From NCBI GenBank assembly GCA_011033025.1, contig WFMF01000477.1, forward strand, positions 62,001 through 126,000: 64,000 nucleotides of DNA. Reading direction: 5' to 3'. Source of the stretch: Beroe forskalii (lineage: Eukaryota > Ctenophora > Nuda > Beroida > Beroidae). Shown in pieces: positions 26,640 to 37,626 of this stretch (within the stretch, counting starts at the first letter, position 1; the number at the start of each line of letters is the position of its first letter). The notes below the pieces were generated by a model. The model was not told where the DNA came from. It was given only the letters and a program-made list of their open reading frames with translations, and ran no database searches. The position numbers and the translations under genes were made by a program.

Positions 26640-28140
26640 TCTCGGCTCAGGAAGGTCGTAGAGACTTCATCTTGGGCGGAAAATGTGCGCAATGAACATG
26701 TTTATATACAACTTGTCAATAAACATATGCTCTAAAATGTTCATAAACCGAGTTGGGCCAAAAACCATTTTTAAAATTCGCATGGCCTAATTTAGGTATT
26801 TCGGTATCTTGGCTCAGGAAGGTCGTAGAGACTTCAACTTGGGTGGAAAATGTGCGCAATGGACATGTTTATATACAAATTGTCAATGGAATATGCTCTG
26901 AAATGCCCAAAACCTAGTTATGGGCCAAAACCTTTTTGGGGCACCCGCATGGCCTAATTTAGGTATTTCGGTATCTTGGCTCAGGAAGGTCGTAAAGACT
27001 TCATCTTGGGCGGAAAATGTGCGCAATGAACATGTTTATATACAACTTACCGATAAACATATGCTCTGAAATGTTCATAAACCGAGTTATGGGCCAAAAA
27101 CCATTTTTGGGGCACCCGCATGGCCTAATTTAGGGTATTTCGGTATCTTGGCTCAGGAACGTCGTAGAGACTTCATCTTGGGCGGAAAATGTGCGCAATG
27201 GACATGTTTATATACAAATTGTCAATGGAATATGCTCTAAAATGCCCATAAACCTAGTTATGGGCCAAAAAACCTTTTTTGGGGCACCCGCATGGCCTAA
27301 TTTAGGGTATTTCGGTATCTTGGCTCAGGAAGGTCGTAAAGACTTCATCTTGGGCGGAAAATGTGCGCAATGAACATGTTTATATACAACTTACCGATAA
27401 ACATATGCTCTGAAATGTTCATAAACCGAGTTATGGGCCAAAAACCATTTTTGGGGCACCCATGGCCTAATTTAGGGTATTTCGGTATCTTGGCTCAGGA
27501 ACGTCGTAGAGACTTCATCTTGGGCGGAAAATGTGCGCAATGGACATGTTTATATACAAATTGTCAATGGAATATGCTCTAAAATGCCCATAAACCTAGT
27601 TATGGGCCAAAAACCTTTTTGGGGCACCCATGGCCTAATTTAGGGGTATTTCGGTATCTTGGCTCAGGAAGGTCGTAAAGACTTCATCTTGGGCGGAAAA
27701 TGTGCGCAATGAACATGTTTATATACAACTTACCGATAAACATATGCTCTGAAATGTTCATAAACCGAGTTATGGGCCAAAAACCATTTTTGGGGCACCC
27801 GCATGGCCTAATTTAGGGTATTTCGGTATCTTGGCTCAGGAACGTCGTAGAGACTTCATCTTGGGCGGAAAATGTGCGCAATGGACATGTTTATATACGA
27901 CTTGTCAATAAACATATGCACTAAAATGTTCATTAACCGTTTTACGGGCGAAAAACCATTTTGGGGCACCTAGGTACATGGCCTAATTTAGGGTCTTTCG
28001 GTATCTTGGCTCAGGATGGTTGTAGAGACTTCATCTTGGGCGGAAAATGTGCGCGATGGACATGTTTATAAATACAACTTGGCAATGAAATATGCTCTAA
28101 AATGCCCACAAACCGAGTTATGGGCCAAAACTCATATTTG
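26640..28140. repeat. ~170-bp dimeric higher-order array, left
   Basis: About nine monomers of about 170 bp starting near TCTTGGCTCAGGAAGGTCGT. Two subtypes alternate: type A (AATGAACATG ... AAACATATGCTCTGAAATGT) and type B (AATGGACATG ... GGAATATGCTCTAAAATGCC). The last two near 27830-28140 are mixed. Overlapping frames are repeat artefacts. Confidence 0.9.
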
Positions 28141-28745
28141 GGGCACACACAAATCAAAACAAAATATCTGCGACTTTCCCTGAGCCAATGGGCAAGACAC
28201 AGAAATATCCTGAATTAAATCATGAGGATGCCCCAAAAATGGCACCATGGTATATAATGCATGCACAGCTCTCAATACCATCGTTTCATTTGATTCTGAC
28301 CTACTGAACACAACTACTCCGATGGCACCAGCGAGGATAACAGTGGAACAGCAGAAGCGGATCAACTCAGTCATCCAGCAGAACAACACAATCTCTAAGC
28401 CTGACAACCCCACGGAGAAAGCAGTTCAGACAGGACGAACCCTCACCGTTACCAGAGGAACATCGGAGTTCTGCACAATCTGCTGTGGAGACTCGGTTGA
28501 GTAGAATGAAAAGGCATTTTGATAAATCTCTCAAAACACTGCGGCTTATATACACCTCGTGTGTCCCCGATTAGCAACTGATTGCTTGCTGGCTTATTGC
28601 CCTTAGCATCTGATTGCTTGCCGGTAGGTCCGCCTTAGGTCCGCCGTAGGTTCGCCTTAGGTCCGCTCAAGCTTGTTCAGCTTAAGGTCCGCCTTAGGTC
28701 CGCTTAAGCGAGTCCGCCTTAGGTCCACCGAAGATGAGTCGGTGT
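28141..28745. other. Unique centre of the foldback
   Basis: Non-repetitive centre with an 85-codon plus frame (28247-28504, including MAPARITVEQQKRINSVIQQ) and a 93-codon minus frame. Neither resembles a family I know. The right part (28625-28735) has repeats of GGTCCGCCTTA. Confidence 0.5.
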
Positions 28746-29410
28746 TCCTCCAGACTGCCCAAAAATGGTTATGGGCCCGTAACTCAGTTTGTGAGCAATC
28801 TAGAGCATATATGTTTATCAACAAGTCGTACATAAACATGGCCATTGTGCACATTTTCCGCCCAAGATGAAGTCTCTACGACCTTCCTGAGCCAAGATAC
28901 CGAAATACCCTAAATTAGGGGCCATGCGGGTGCCCCCAAAAATGGTTTTTGGCCCATAACTCGGTTTAGGAACATTTCAGAGCATATGTTTATCGGTAAG
29001 TTGTATATAAACATGTTCATTGCACATTTTCCGCCCAAGATGAAGTCTTTACGACCTTCCTGAGCCAAGATACCGAAATACCCTAAATTAGGCCATGCGG
29101 GTGCCCCAAAAAGGTTTTTTGGCCCATAACTAGGTTTTGGGCATTTCAGAGCATATTCCATTGACAATTTGTATATAAACATGTCCATTGCGCACATTTT
29201 CCACCCAAGTTGAAGTCTCTACGACCTTCCTGAGCCAAGATACCGAAATACCCTAAATTAGGCCATGCGGGTGCCCCAAAAATGGTTTTTGGCCCATAAC
29301 TCGGTTTATGAACATTTTAGAGCATATGTTTATCGACAAGTTGTATATAAACATGTTCATTGCGCACATTTTCCGCCCAAGATGAAGTCTCTACGACCTT
29401 CCTGAGCCGA
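28746..29410. repeat. ~170-bp array, right (inverted)
   Basis: Four reverse-complement monomers (ACGACCTTCCTGAGCCAAGA) mirroring 26640-28140; five fewer than on the left. Confidence 0.9.
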
Positions 29411-29699
29411 GATACGATTTTTTACATATCAGTCGGCTGCGCCTCGACTAAAAATCGATTTTTCGGCACTTTCCACAACTCAAAGAGGTGTGGAAAGTTG
29501 CTAGATCGATTTTTCATGCAAAAAACCATAGAAACCGTGCAAAATCGCTTGGAGTCGAATTTGTCCACTTTTAAATCCAATTTTGACTGTACTATAGAAG
29601 TTATTTCTCGTTTAGTTTTTATTTTATTTGTAAACGATAGTTTATCAATTAGATAATATGCTAGTTAACTAATATATAACACATTCAATTGATTGTGAC

Positions 29700-30110
29700 A
29701 CTAACCGACCGTTAAGTGACCGGTAACCGACCGTTAACCGACCGGTAACTGTCCGTGGGCGGTAACCGTCCGTTAACCGACTGTTAAGTGACCGGTAACC
29801 GACCGTTAACCGACCGGTAACTGTCCGTGGGCGGTATCCGTCCGTTAACCGACCGTTAAGTGACCGGTAACCGACCGTTAACCGACCGGTAACTGTCCGT
29901 GGGCGGTAACCGTCCGTTAACCGACCGTTAAGTGACCGTTAACCGACCGGTAACTGTCCGTCCGTTAAGTATCCGTCAACCGACCGGTAACTGTCCGTGG
30001 GCGGTAACCGTCCGTCAACCGACCGTTAACCAACCGTTAAGTGACCGTTAAGTGGTCGGTAACCGACCAGTTACCGACCGGTAACTGGCCGTCGACAGAT
30101 TACCAAGTTG
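29700..30110. repeat. TTACCG/TTAACGG array, right (inverted)
   Basis: Reverse complement of the array at 24906-25355 (CCGACCGTTAACCGACCGGT and GTAACTGTCCGTGGGCGGTA). Confidence 0.92.
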
Positions 30111-32905
30111 CCATAGTGTCCCCTGTTAGTGATAGGGTCCTCTGTTAACTTGAAAGTGTCCCCTGTTAGCGATAGGGTCCTCTGTTAACTTGATAGTGTC
30201 CCCTGTTAGTGATAGGGTCCTCTCTTAACTTGATAGTGTCCCCTGTTAGTGATAGGGTCCTCTGTTAACTTGATAATGTCCCCTGTTAACTTGATAGTGT
30301 CCCCTGTTAGTGATAGGGTCCTCTGTTAACTTGATAGTGTCCCCTGTTAGTGATAGGGTCATCTGTTAACTTGATAGTGTCCCCTGTTAGTGATAGGGTC
30401 CTCTGTTAACTTGATAGTGTACCCTGTTAGCGATAGGGTCCTCTGTTAACTTGATAGTGGTCCCTGTTAGTGATAGGGTCATCTGTTAACTTGATAGTGT
30501 CCCCTGTTAGTGATAGGGTCCTCTGTTAACTTGATAGTGGTCCCTGTTAGTGATAGGGTCCTCTGTTAACTTGATAGTGTCCCCTGTTAGTGATAGGGTC
30601 CTCTGTTACTTTGATAGTGTCCCCTGTTAGTGATAGGGTCCTCTGTTAACTTGATAGTGTCCCCTGTTAGTGATAGGGTCCTCTGTTAACTTGATAGTGT
30701 CCCCTGTTACTGCTAGGGTCCTCTGTTAACTTGATAGTGTCCCCTGTTAGTGATAGGGTCCTCTGTTAACTTGATAGTGTCCCCTGTTAGCGATAGGGTC
30801 CTCTGTTAACTTGATAGTGTCCCTTGTTAGTGATAGGGTCCTCTGTTAACTTGATAGTGTCCCCTGTTAGTGATAGGGTCCTCTGTTAACTTGATAGTGT
30901 CCCCTGTTAGTGATAGGGTCCTCTGTTAACTTGATAGTGTCCCCTGTTAGTGATATAGGGTCCTCTGTTAACTTGATAGTGTCCCCTGTTAGTGATAGGG
31001 TCCCTCCCTGTTAACTTGATAGTGTCCCCTGTTAGTGATAGGGTCCTCTGTTAACTTGATAGTGTCTCCTGTTAGTGATAGGTCCTCTGTTAACTTGATA
31101 GTGTCCCTGTTAGTGATAGGTCCTATGTTAACTTGATAATGTCCCCTGTTAGTGATAGGTCCTCTGTTAACTTGATAGTGTCCCCTGTTAGTGATAGGGT
31201 CCTCTGTTAACTTGATAGTGTCCCCTGTTAGTGATAGGGTCCTCTGTAACTTGATAGTGTCCCTGTTAGTTATAGGGTCCTCTGTTAACTTGGATAGTGT
31301 CCCTGTTAGTGATAGGGTCCTCTGTTAACTTGATAGTGTCCCCTGTTAGTGATAGGGTCCTCTGTTAACTTGATAGTGTCCCTGTTAGTGATAGGGTCTC
31401 TTTTTAATTTTTGATAGTGTCCCCTGTTAGTGATAGGGTCCTCTGTTAACTTGATAGTGTCCCCTGTTATTGATAGGGTCTCCTGTTAACTTGATAGTGT
31501 CCCCTGTTAGTAATAGGTCCTCTTTTAACTTGATAGTGTCCCCCNNNNNNNNNNNNNNNNNNNNNNNNNNNNNNNNNNNNNNNNNNNNNNNNNNNNNNNN
31601 NNNNNNNNNNNNNNNNNNNNNNNNNNNNNNNNNNNNNNNNNNNNTCCCCTGTTAACTTTGATAGTATCCCTGTTAGTGATAGGGTCCTCTGTTAACTTGA
31701 TAGTATCCCTGTTAGATAGGGTCCTCTGTTAACTTGATAGTGTCCCTGTTATTGATAGGGTCCTCTGTTAGTGATAATGGGTGATGATGGGTCCTATAAC
31801 TTGATAAGGTCCCCTGTTTGTGATAGGGTCCTCTGTTAACTTGATAGTGTCCCCTGTTAGTGATAGGGTCCTCTGTTAACTTGATAGTGTCCCCTGTTAG
31901 CGATAGGGTCCTATGTTAACTTGATAGGGTCCCCTGTTTGTGATAGGGTCCTCTGCTAACTTGATAGTGTCCCCTGTTAGTGATAGGGTCCTCTGTTAAC
32001 TTGATAGGGTCCCCTGTTAGTGATAGGATCCTCTGTTAACTTGATAGTGTCCCCTGTTAGTGATAGGGTCCTCTGTTACTTTGATAGTGTTCCCTGTTAG
32101 TGATAGGGTCCTCTGTTAACTTGATAGTGTCCCCTGTTAGATAGGGTCCTCTGTTTAACTTGATAGGGTCCCCTGTTTGTGATACACGGTCCTCTGTTAA
32201 CTTGATAGTGTCCCCTGTTGGTGGTAGGGTCCTCTGTTAACTTGATAGTGTCCCTGTTAGTGATAGGGTCCTCTGTTAACTTGATAGTGTCCCCTGTTAG
32301 TGATAGGGTCCTCTGTTAACTTGATAGTGTCCCCTGTTAGTGATAGGGTCCTCTGTTAACTTGATAGTATCCCCTGTTAGTGATAGGGTCCTCTGTTAAC
32401 TTGATAGTGTCCCCTGTTAGTGATAGGGTCCTCTGTTAACTTGATAGGGTCCCCTGTTAGTGATAGGGTCCTCTGTTACTTTGATAGTGTCCCCTGTTAG
32501 TGATAGGGTCCTCTGTTAACTTGATAGTGTCCCCTGTTAGTGATAGGGTCCTCTGTGAACTTGATAGTGTCCCCTGTTAGTGATAGGGTCCCTGTTTGTG
32601 ATACCGTCCTCTGTTAACTTGATAGTGTCCCCTGTTAGTGATAGGGTCCTCTGTTAACTTGATAGTGTCCCCTGTTAGTGATAGGGTCCTCTGTTAACTT
32701 GATAGTGTCCCCTGCTAGTGATAGGGTCCTCTGTTAACTTGATAGTGTCCCTGTTAGTGATAGGGTCCTCTGTTAACTTGATAGTGTCCCCTGTTAGTGA
32801 TAGGGTCCTCTGTTAACTTGATAGTGTCCCCTGTTAGTGATAGGGTCCTCTGTTAACTTGATAGTGTCCCCTGTTAGTGATAGGGTCCTCTGTTAACTTG
32901 ATGAA
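30111..32905. repeat. 40-bp satellite, right arm
   Basis: About 67 visible copies in reverse-complement orientation (GTCCTCTGTTAACTTGATAG then TGTCCCCTGTTAGTGATAGG), interrupted by a 100-N gap at 31545-31644. No orientation switch is seen here. Confidence 0.95.
31545..31644. other. Assembly gap (100 N)
   Basis: Placeholder gap inside the 40-bp satellite; true length unknown. Confidence 0.99.
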
Positions 32906-33450
32906 TAGAACCAAATAATGATGCACTTTCACACAGAGTTTTCCCCAAGTCCAAGTGTGTCAGAGGATTTTTCTTAATTTTGATCAGTTTCTCAGGGGGG
33001 GTCCTCCTAATAAACTTACTAGTTAACTCATGAAAGTTTACATGCAAGTATAGTTTGATATAACTAAGAAACTGCCGCTTTCAGAATTTTGAATTTTGAC
33101 CATTTTGACGATTTACAGCCTCTTGAAAACCCCCATTTTTGAGTTAAAAATGGATTTCTCTATCAATAATTTGCCACAAAGACCAAAAATAAGGCTGAAG
33201 ACTGCTTTTTCCCATGTGACTGCATTCCAGAGAGTGCATTAGAACCAAATAATGATGCACTTTCGTCAGAGTTTTCCCCAAGTCCAAGTGTGTCAGAGGA
33301 TTTTTCTTAATTTTGATCAGTTTCTTTTGATAAACTTACTAGTTAACTCATGTTTGATGCAACTCAGAAACTGCACTGCTCCATGATTCAGAATTTTTGC
33401 CATTTTTACGATTTACAGCTTTATGAAAACCCCCATTTTTGGACGACGTC
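32906..33450. repeat. Two-copy direct repeat, ~335-bp period
   Basis: AGAACCAAATAATGATGCAC through TTGATCAGTTTCT occurs at 32908 and again at 33241, at the right border of the foldback. The second copy is shorter. Confidence 0.85.
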
Positions 33451-33559
33451 AGACACTCAAACAAGGGAAATACGTGATTTTTGGCAATGGCAGGTTTGCC
33501 TTTCACCTAACCAGGCTAGGTGGTTACCATGTACCAGCGCGCGGCCTATGCTATACGGC

Positions 33560-33900
33560 TAAATGAGGAGGGCGCAGAACAGGGCGCTGGTTAAAAGAAG
33601 CGTTACCTGACTGTTGCCCTTTCCTAAGCCCGCATAGGTGTGTGTACGCGCCGCGCGACGATAACAGGGATATACGTGTTTAGCAATTTTTCAACTAGGA
33701 CCCTGGTTACACGCACGGCGTTGCTAAGCTGTAAGCTAAACACGTATTATATCCCTGTTTAGTGTTTGCGTTGCATGTGCGCGTACACACAAATGCGGGC
33801 TTAAGATTGCGCGGCGCAGCTGGTTAGGGGAACCTGACTGAGACCCCCTCGTGCGCGCGCGCCACGACCCACAGAGTCGTGGCGCGCGTGTCAAGAAATA
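33560..33900. mobile_element. GC-rich foldback MITE, copy 1
   Basis: Long imperfect inverted repeat: AACAGGGATATACGTGTTTAGC pairs with GCTAAACACGTATTATATCC; AAGCCCGCATAGGTGTGTGT pairs with ACACACAAATGCGGGCTTA. The right border has a CGCGCGCCACGAC / GTCGTGGCGCGCG hairpin. A related copy is at 61440-61800. Confidence 0.75.
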
Positions 33901-34910
33901 TAATTGTCCGAGGTCGTTATCTTATAACACCTTTGACAATCACATTCACAAACATGTACATGTGTGATCGTGCCAAACTGGAAGTCAAACAGCATGCAGC
34001 AAGTCGCAAGTTTAGCTCCCAGTTAAACAATCAAAGCAAGCAAACACAAAGTTAAATGCCAAATTTCATTGATACTATAGCGAATAAAAACAGTAAACAC
34101 TTGACAGGGCCTACGAGTGCGAGTCCCGCTGAAGCCAGCCGTAAAACAGCTGGTGCGTGTTATCTCACGAGGGATTATCAACCATCAACGATAGTCAAAA
34201 AACATAAACATCTGATAAAAATTTAAATAACTTAGAAAGAGTTCCGACACAAAATCACATCGATCATCACCATGGCAGAAAGTAGATACAATTACATAAC
34301 TTTTGCCAGTTTAGCCACACAGGCAACCACAACATCCTAACGTTAAATTTAAAACGTTAAAACACATTATAATTATACCCCGCCCAAGCTTGTTTCAGCG
34401 ACAGTGTAAGTTTGGGTTTGTCGGCTGTTGACACTGAGAGACCCTCGTGATCAGATTTCAGTGCCGCGGGTCAGACAACTTCCGATACATATACTATATG
34501 ATATAGTTATGCAGCCGCGAAGCAGCTGCGTCAGCGGTGCGTTGTAAGGAACTGGACAAGGTAGTATTTCTGGTCGGGGTATAATCAGGTTCCATGATCT
34601 CAGCTGTGTGACCGTATACATTCGAGTTCGACTTCGATAATGAACTCGGCACGCCTCGTCCATCATCCAACATAAACATTCTCGACTGTCTCCTCAACCG
34701 CGGTATACGGTCACCACTTCGACATGAAACCGCTTATTTTTAATTCAACAAATGACAAAGAATATAATAGACCAAAACTAAAAGAATATTTAAAAAAGTT
34801 GCCACTCCATGCATTGTAAGACTATTTCTAAGACGTTTATCTCTTGAGCCAACATATCAATTCATGAAACTTCACTGACAAATGCACCGCAGTAGAAAGA
34901 ACTAGAGGTA
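33901..34910. other. No gene supported
   Basis: A minus-strand frame over about 34494-34690 has protein-like composition but no acceptor or family signal. Confidence 0.4.
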
Positions 34911-34914
34911 GTAG

Positions 34915-35745
34915 TCAGGGATGAAATGGAATCCCGTGCTTTTGGAATGTTAATAAGGAGTTAGGATCGGTTTCCGGTACTTTAGACTATGCTGAATCGA
35001 TCTAGACTTGTCGACAATTTTTGATTCGATGTCGACACCTTTTTTTGGCCACGCCCATTTTTGACCTGTCAGAAGCTAAAATGGGGCAACTTAAAAAATA
35101 TTTTTTCCATAACATGGCATGTAGGGTATCGAAATAGGGGTTTTCTGGGACGGGAAGAACGATGCAACCATTGGTTTTACTCTAAAACGATTATATCTGG
35201 AGTTATGGTGACCACGCCCATTTTTGGCCTTGCGCGATGGCTGAAAATGGGAAAACATTGATTTCATCCTTTTGGTAGCATGTGGGGTATCGAAATAGGG
35301 GTTTTCTGGGACGGGAAGAACGATGCAACCATTGGTTTTACTCTAAAACTTTCATACCTGGAGTTATGGTGACCACGCCCATTTTTGACCTTGCACGATG
35401 GCTGAAAATGGGAAAACATTGATTCCATCCTTTTGGTAGTGTGTGGGGTATCGAAATAGGGGTTTTCTGGGACGAGAAGAACGATGCAATTATTGGTTTT
35501 ACTCGAAAACGTTCATATGTAGAGTTATGGTGACCACGCCCATTTTTTGGCCTTGCATGATGGCTGAAATTTGGAAAATATTGATCCCATCCTTTGAGTT
35601 TGGGTGTCGACGTGGCGTGTGAGGTATCAAAACAGGGGGTGCCTGGGCAATCAATGATTTTACTCGAAACCGTCAATCTGTGGAATTATGGCTGAAATTT
35701 TGGAGCATTGATTACATCCTTTGGGCAGCGTGTGGGATATCAAAA
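34915..35745. repeat. Dispersed element with ~180-bp internal tandem repeat, copy 1
   Basis: Starts AGTCAGGGATGAAATGGAAT. Four tandem units each contain GACCACGCCCATTTTTG, GCGATGGCTGAAAATGGG and TATCGAAATAGGGGTTTTCT. A second copy at 62900-63730 starts with the same words. Confidence 0.85.
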
Positions 35746-36205
35746 TAACCGTATCACACTTTTAAGTAACCGTATCACACCCCTGAGTAAACGTATCACA
35801 CTCCTGAGTAACCGTATAACACTCCTGAGTTGCTGTAACACGTTCCTGAGTAATCGTTTCACACTCCTGAGAAACCTTATAACACTCCTGAGTTACTGTA
35901 TCACATAAGTAACCGTATCACACTCCTGAGTAACCATATCACACTCCTGAGTAACCATATCACACTACTGAGTAGTCGTATCGCACTCCTGAGTAACCTT
36001 ATCGCACTCCTGTGTAACCGTATCACACTCCTGAGTAACCTGCAGGGGGTGGTAAGGGGTAACTCAGGGCCCTGAGTAACTGTTTCACACTCCTGAGTAA
36101 CCGTAACACGCTCCTGAGTAACCGTATCGCACTCCTGAGTAACCGTATCACACTCCTGAGTAACCGTATCACACTCCTGAGTAGTCGTATCACACTCCTG
36201 ACTGT
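35745..36205. repeat. 21-bp minisatellite (CACACTCCTGAGTAACCGTAT)n
   Basis: About 20 copies with an interruption near 36040-36075. The plus-strand frame beginning at 35708 is a repeat artefact. Confidence 0.92.
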
Positions 36206-36324
36206 AAGGAAGTTACCTTATCCATAAGCTCATATGGGCTTCTCCTTTCATATAAGGCAATTGCTTTATATATATGGGATTTCAATTGATTGATCAAATT
36301 ACATCTGTGTGAGTCACAGTGGCT

Positions 36325-36465
36325 GCGCCGTAAGTGAAGACCGTGGATCGCGCCTTCCGTCGCAATACAAAAGAAGACCTTTTTCTCTCTGCGCGCGCCC
36401 TCGCGCTGTGGAGAAAAGGGTCTTCTTTTGTATTGCCCATCGCGTGCGACGGGCATGCGATCAAT
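36325..36465. mobile_element. Foldback MITE
   Basis: GCAATACAAAAGAAGACC pairs with GGTCTTCTTTTGTATTGC across a GC-rich loop; CGTCGC and GCGACG extend the stem. Confidence 0.7.
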
Positions 36466-37315
36466 GCTTTTGCTAATGCTATACTGATACGCATACGCGT
36501 ATGTCACTTTTGTTCAGGTAGCTTGTGCTAAGGAGCATAGTAAAAGATGTAGTGACACTGATCACTGTCAGCAGTACCAGTGACCAGGCAGGTTCCACTT
36601 TTAGCACAGTAAATGTACAATGCCTTTGAGTTAAAGTATAATATAGGTACTAGATCATATATAGTAGGTACTTTCAGTTTTCGCTATAAGTCCAACTCCA
36701 TTTGATCATCTGCTTTGTGGGTGACTGCTAGGTGCAGTTTGCTTCTTGGCCGGTCTTGAACTTCTGCTTCTCGGCGACAGGCTGGGGTTGGAGAAGTGGG
36801 AGTAGCCAGTAAGCTCACCGGCTAGCCGGTTGGACTCACCAGCTAGCCGACCAGCCTTCTTCTAGCCAGCCACCGGCTAACTGGCCCAGCCAGCCGACCG
36901 GCTGGCTATGGCTAGCTAGGAGAGTTCAAGGCAGCTGCCGGCCTCTTGCCCAGACTTAAGTATAGTCATATGATCCCGACAGTTCATTTTCTATTCATTA
37001 CTTTCATTCTTGTACTTTGTAGTCAGTCGTATGATCGTAAATAAATTGGTAAAATTCGTAAATCAATAATTATAATGATTCATATGTCGACTGTCACTTT
37101 TTAATGTCATCCGTACATGAATGTATTTTCTTGGCATTCTCATACTTTGTATTTGGTGTTTTTATATATGGCAGTCGATACACAGATTATCTCGTATTCA
37201 GCTATCAACGAGATTTGGCTTGCAAGTGTTACATACTATACACTTATACATACACCCTTATGTACAAACCATCAATTAATGCTTGCCATCGCATGAGCAT
37301 ATTTAAATTGAAATT

Positions 37316-37442
37316 TATACATTACATTATACATTATACATTATTATACATTATACATTATACATTATACATTATACATTATACATTATACATTATACAT
37401 TATACATTATACATTATACATTATACATTATACATTATACCC
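37316..37442. repeat. (TATACAT)n microsatellite
   Basis: About 17 copies of a heptamer TTATACA/TATACAT, followed by decayed copies to 37480. Confidence 0.95.
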
Positions 37443-37626
37443 TATTATAAACTATACACTGTACATAATACACTATAAAATACATAACTACACACTGCAT
37501 ACTAGCTTAGTGAATTCAAACCATAGTAACCATAGCAACAACACCAAGGTAACAATAGTAACCATATTAACCATAGAAACTAAAGCAACAACAGCAAGTA
37601 ACCATAGCAACTATCTTCTATTTCAG

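Larger units (their letters stand above)
23521..32905. mobile_element. Giant composite foldback element, ~9.4 kb
   Basis: Three repeat families appear in mirror order around a centre near 28.2-28.7 kb: 40-bp satellite, TTAACGG/TTACCG array, a unique arm (26470-26690 against 29380-29600), a ~170-bp array, centre, ~170-bp array inverted, arm inverted, TTACCG array inverted and 40-bp satellite inverted. A decayed Merlin/IS1595-like transposase lies only in the left half. I infer a Foldback-type or Merlin-derived DNA element with very long tandem-repeat inverted termini. The unit count in the right arm is affected by a 100-N gap, and outer termini and target duplication are not resolved. Confidence 0.65.

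Noticed and set aside
26960..27600. Open frames containing MGQKTFFGAPAWPNLGYFGI
   Set aside because: The same peptide recurs in each ~170-bp monomer in shifting frames, so it is a satellite artefact.
28247..28504. Gene in the centre of the foldback
   Set aside because: 85-codon frame without motifs; it could be a captured fragment but nothing supports expression.
34494..34697. Minus-strand frame with protein-like composition (SNVYGHTAEIMEPDYTPTRN)
   Set aside because: No polypyrimidine tract or acceptor upstream, no family match, and an opposite-strand donor-like site overlaps; left unassigned.
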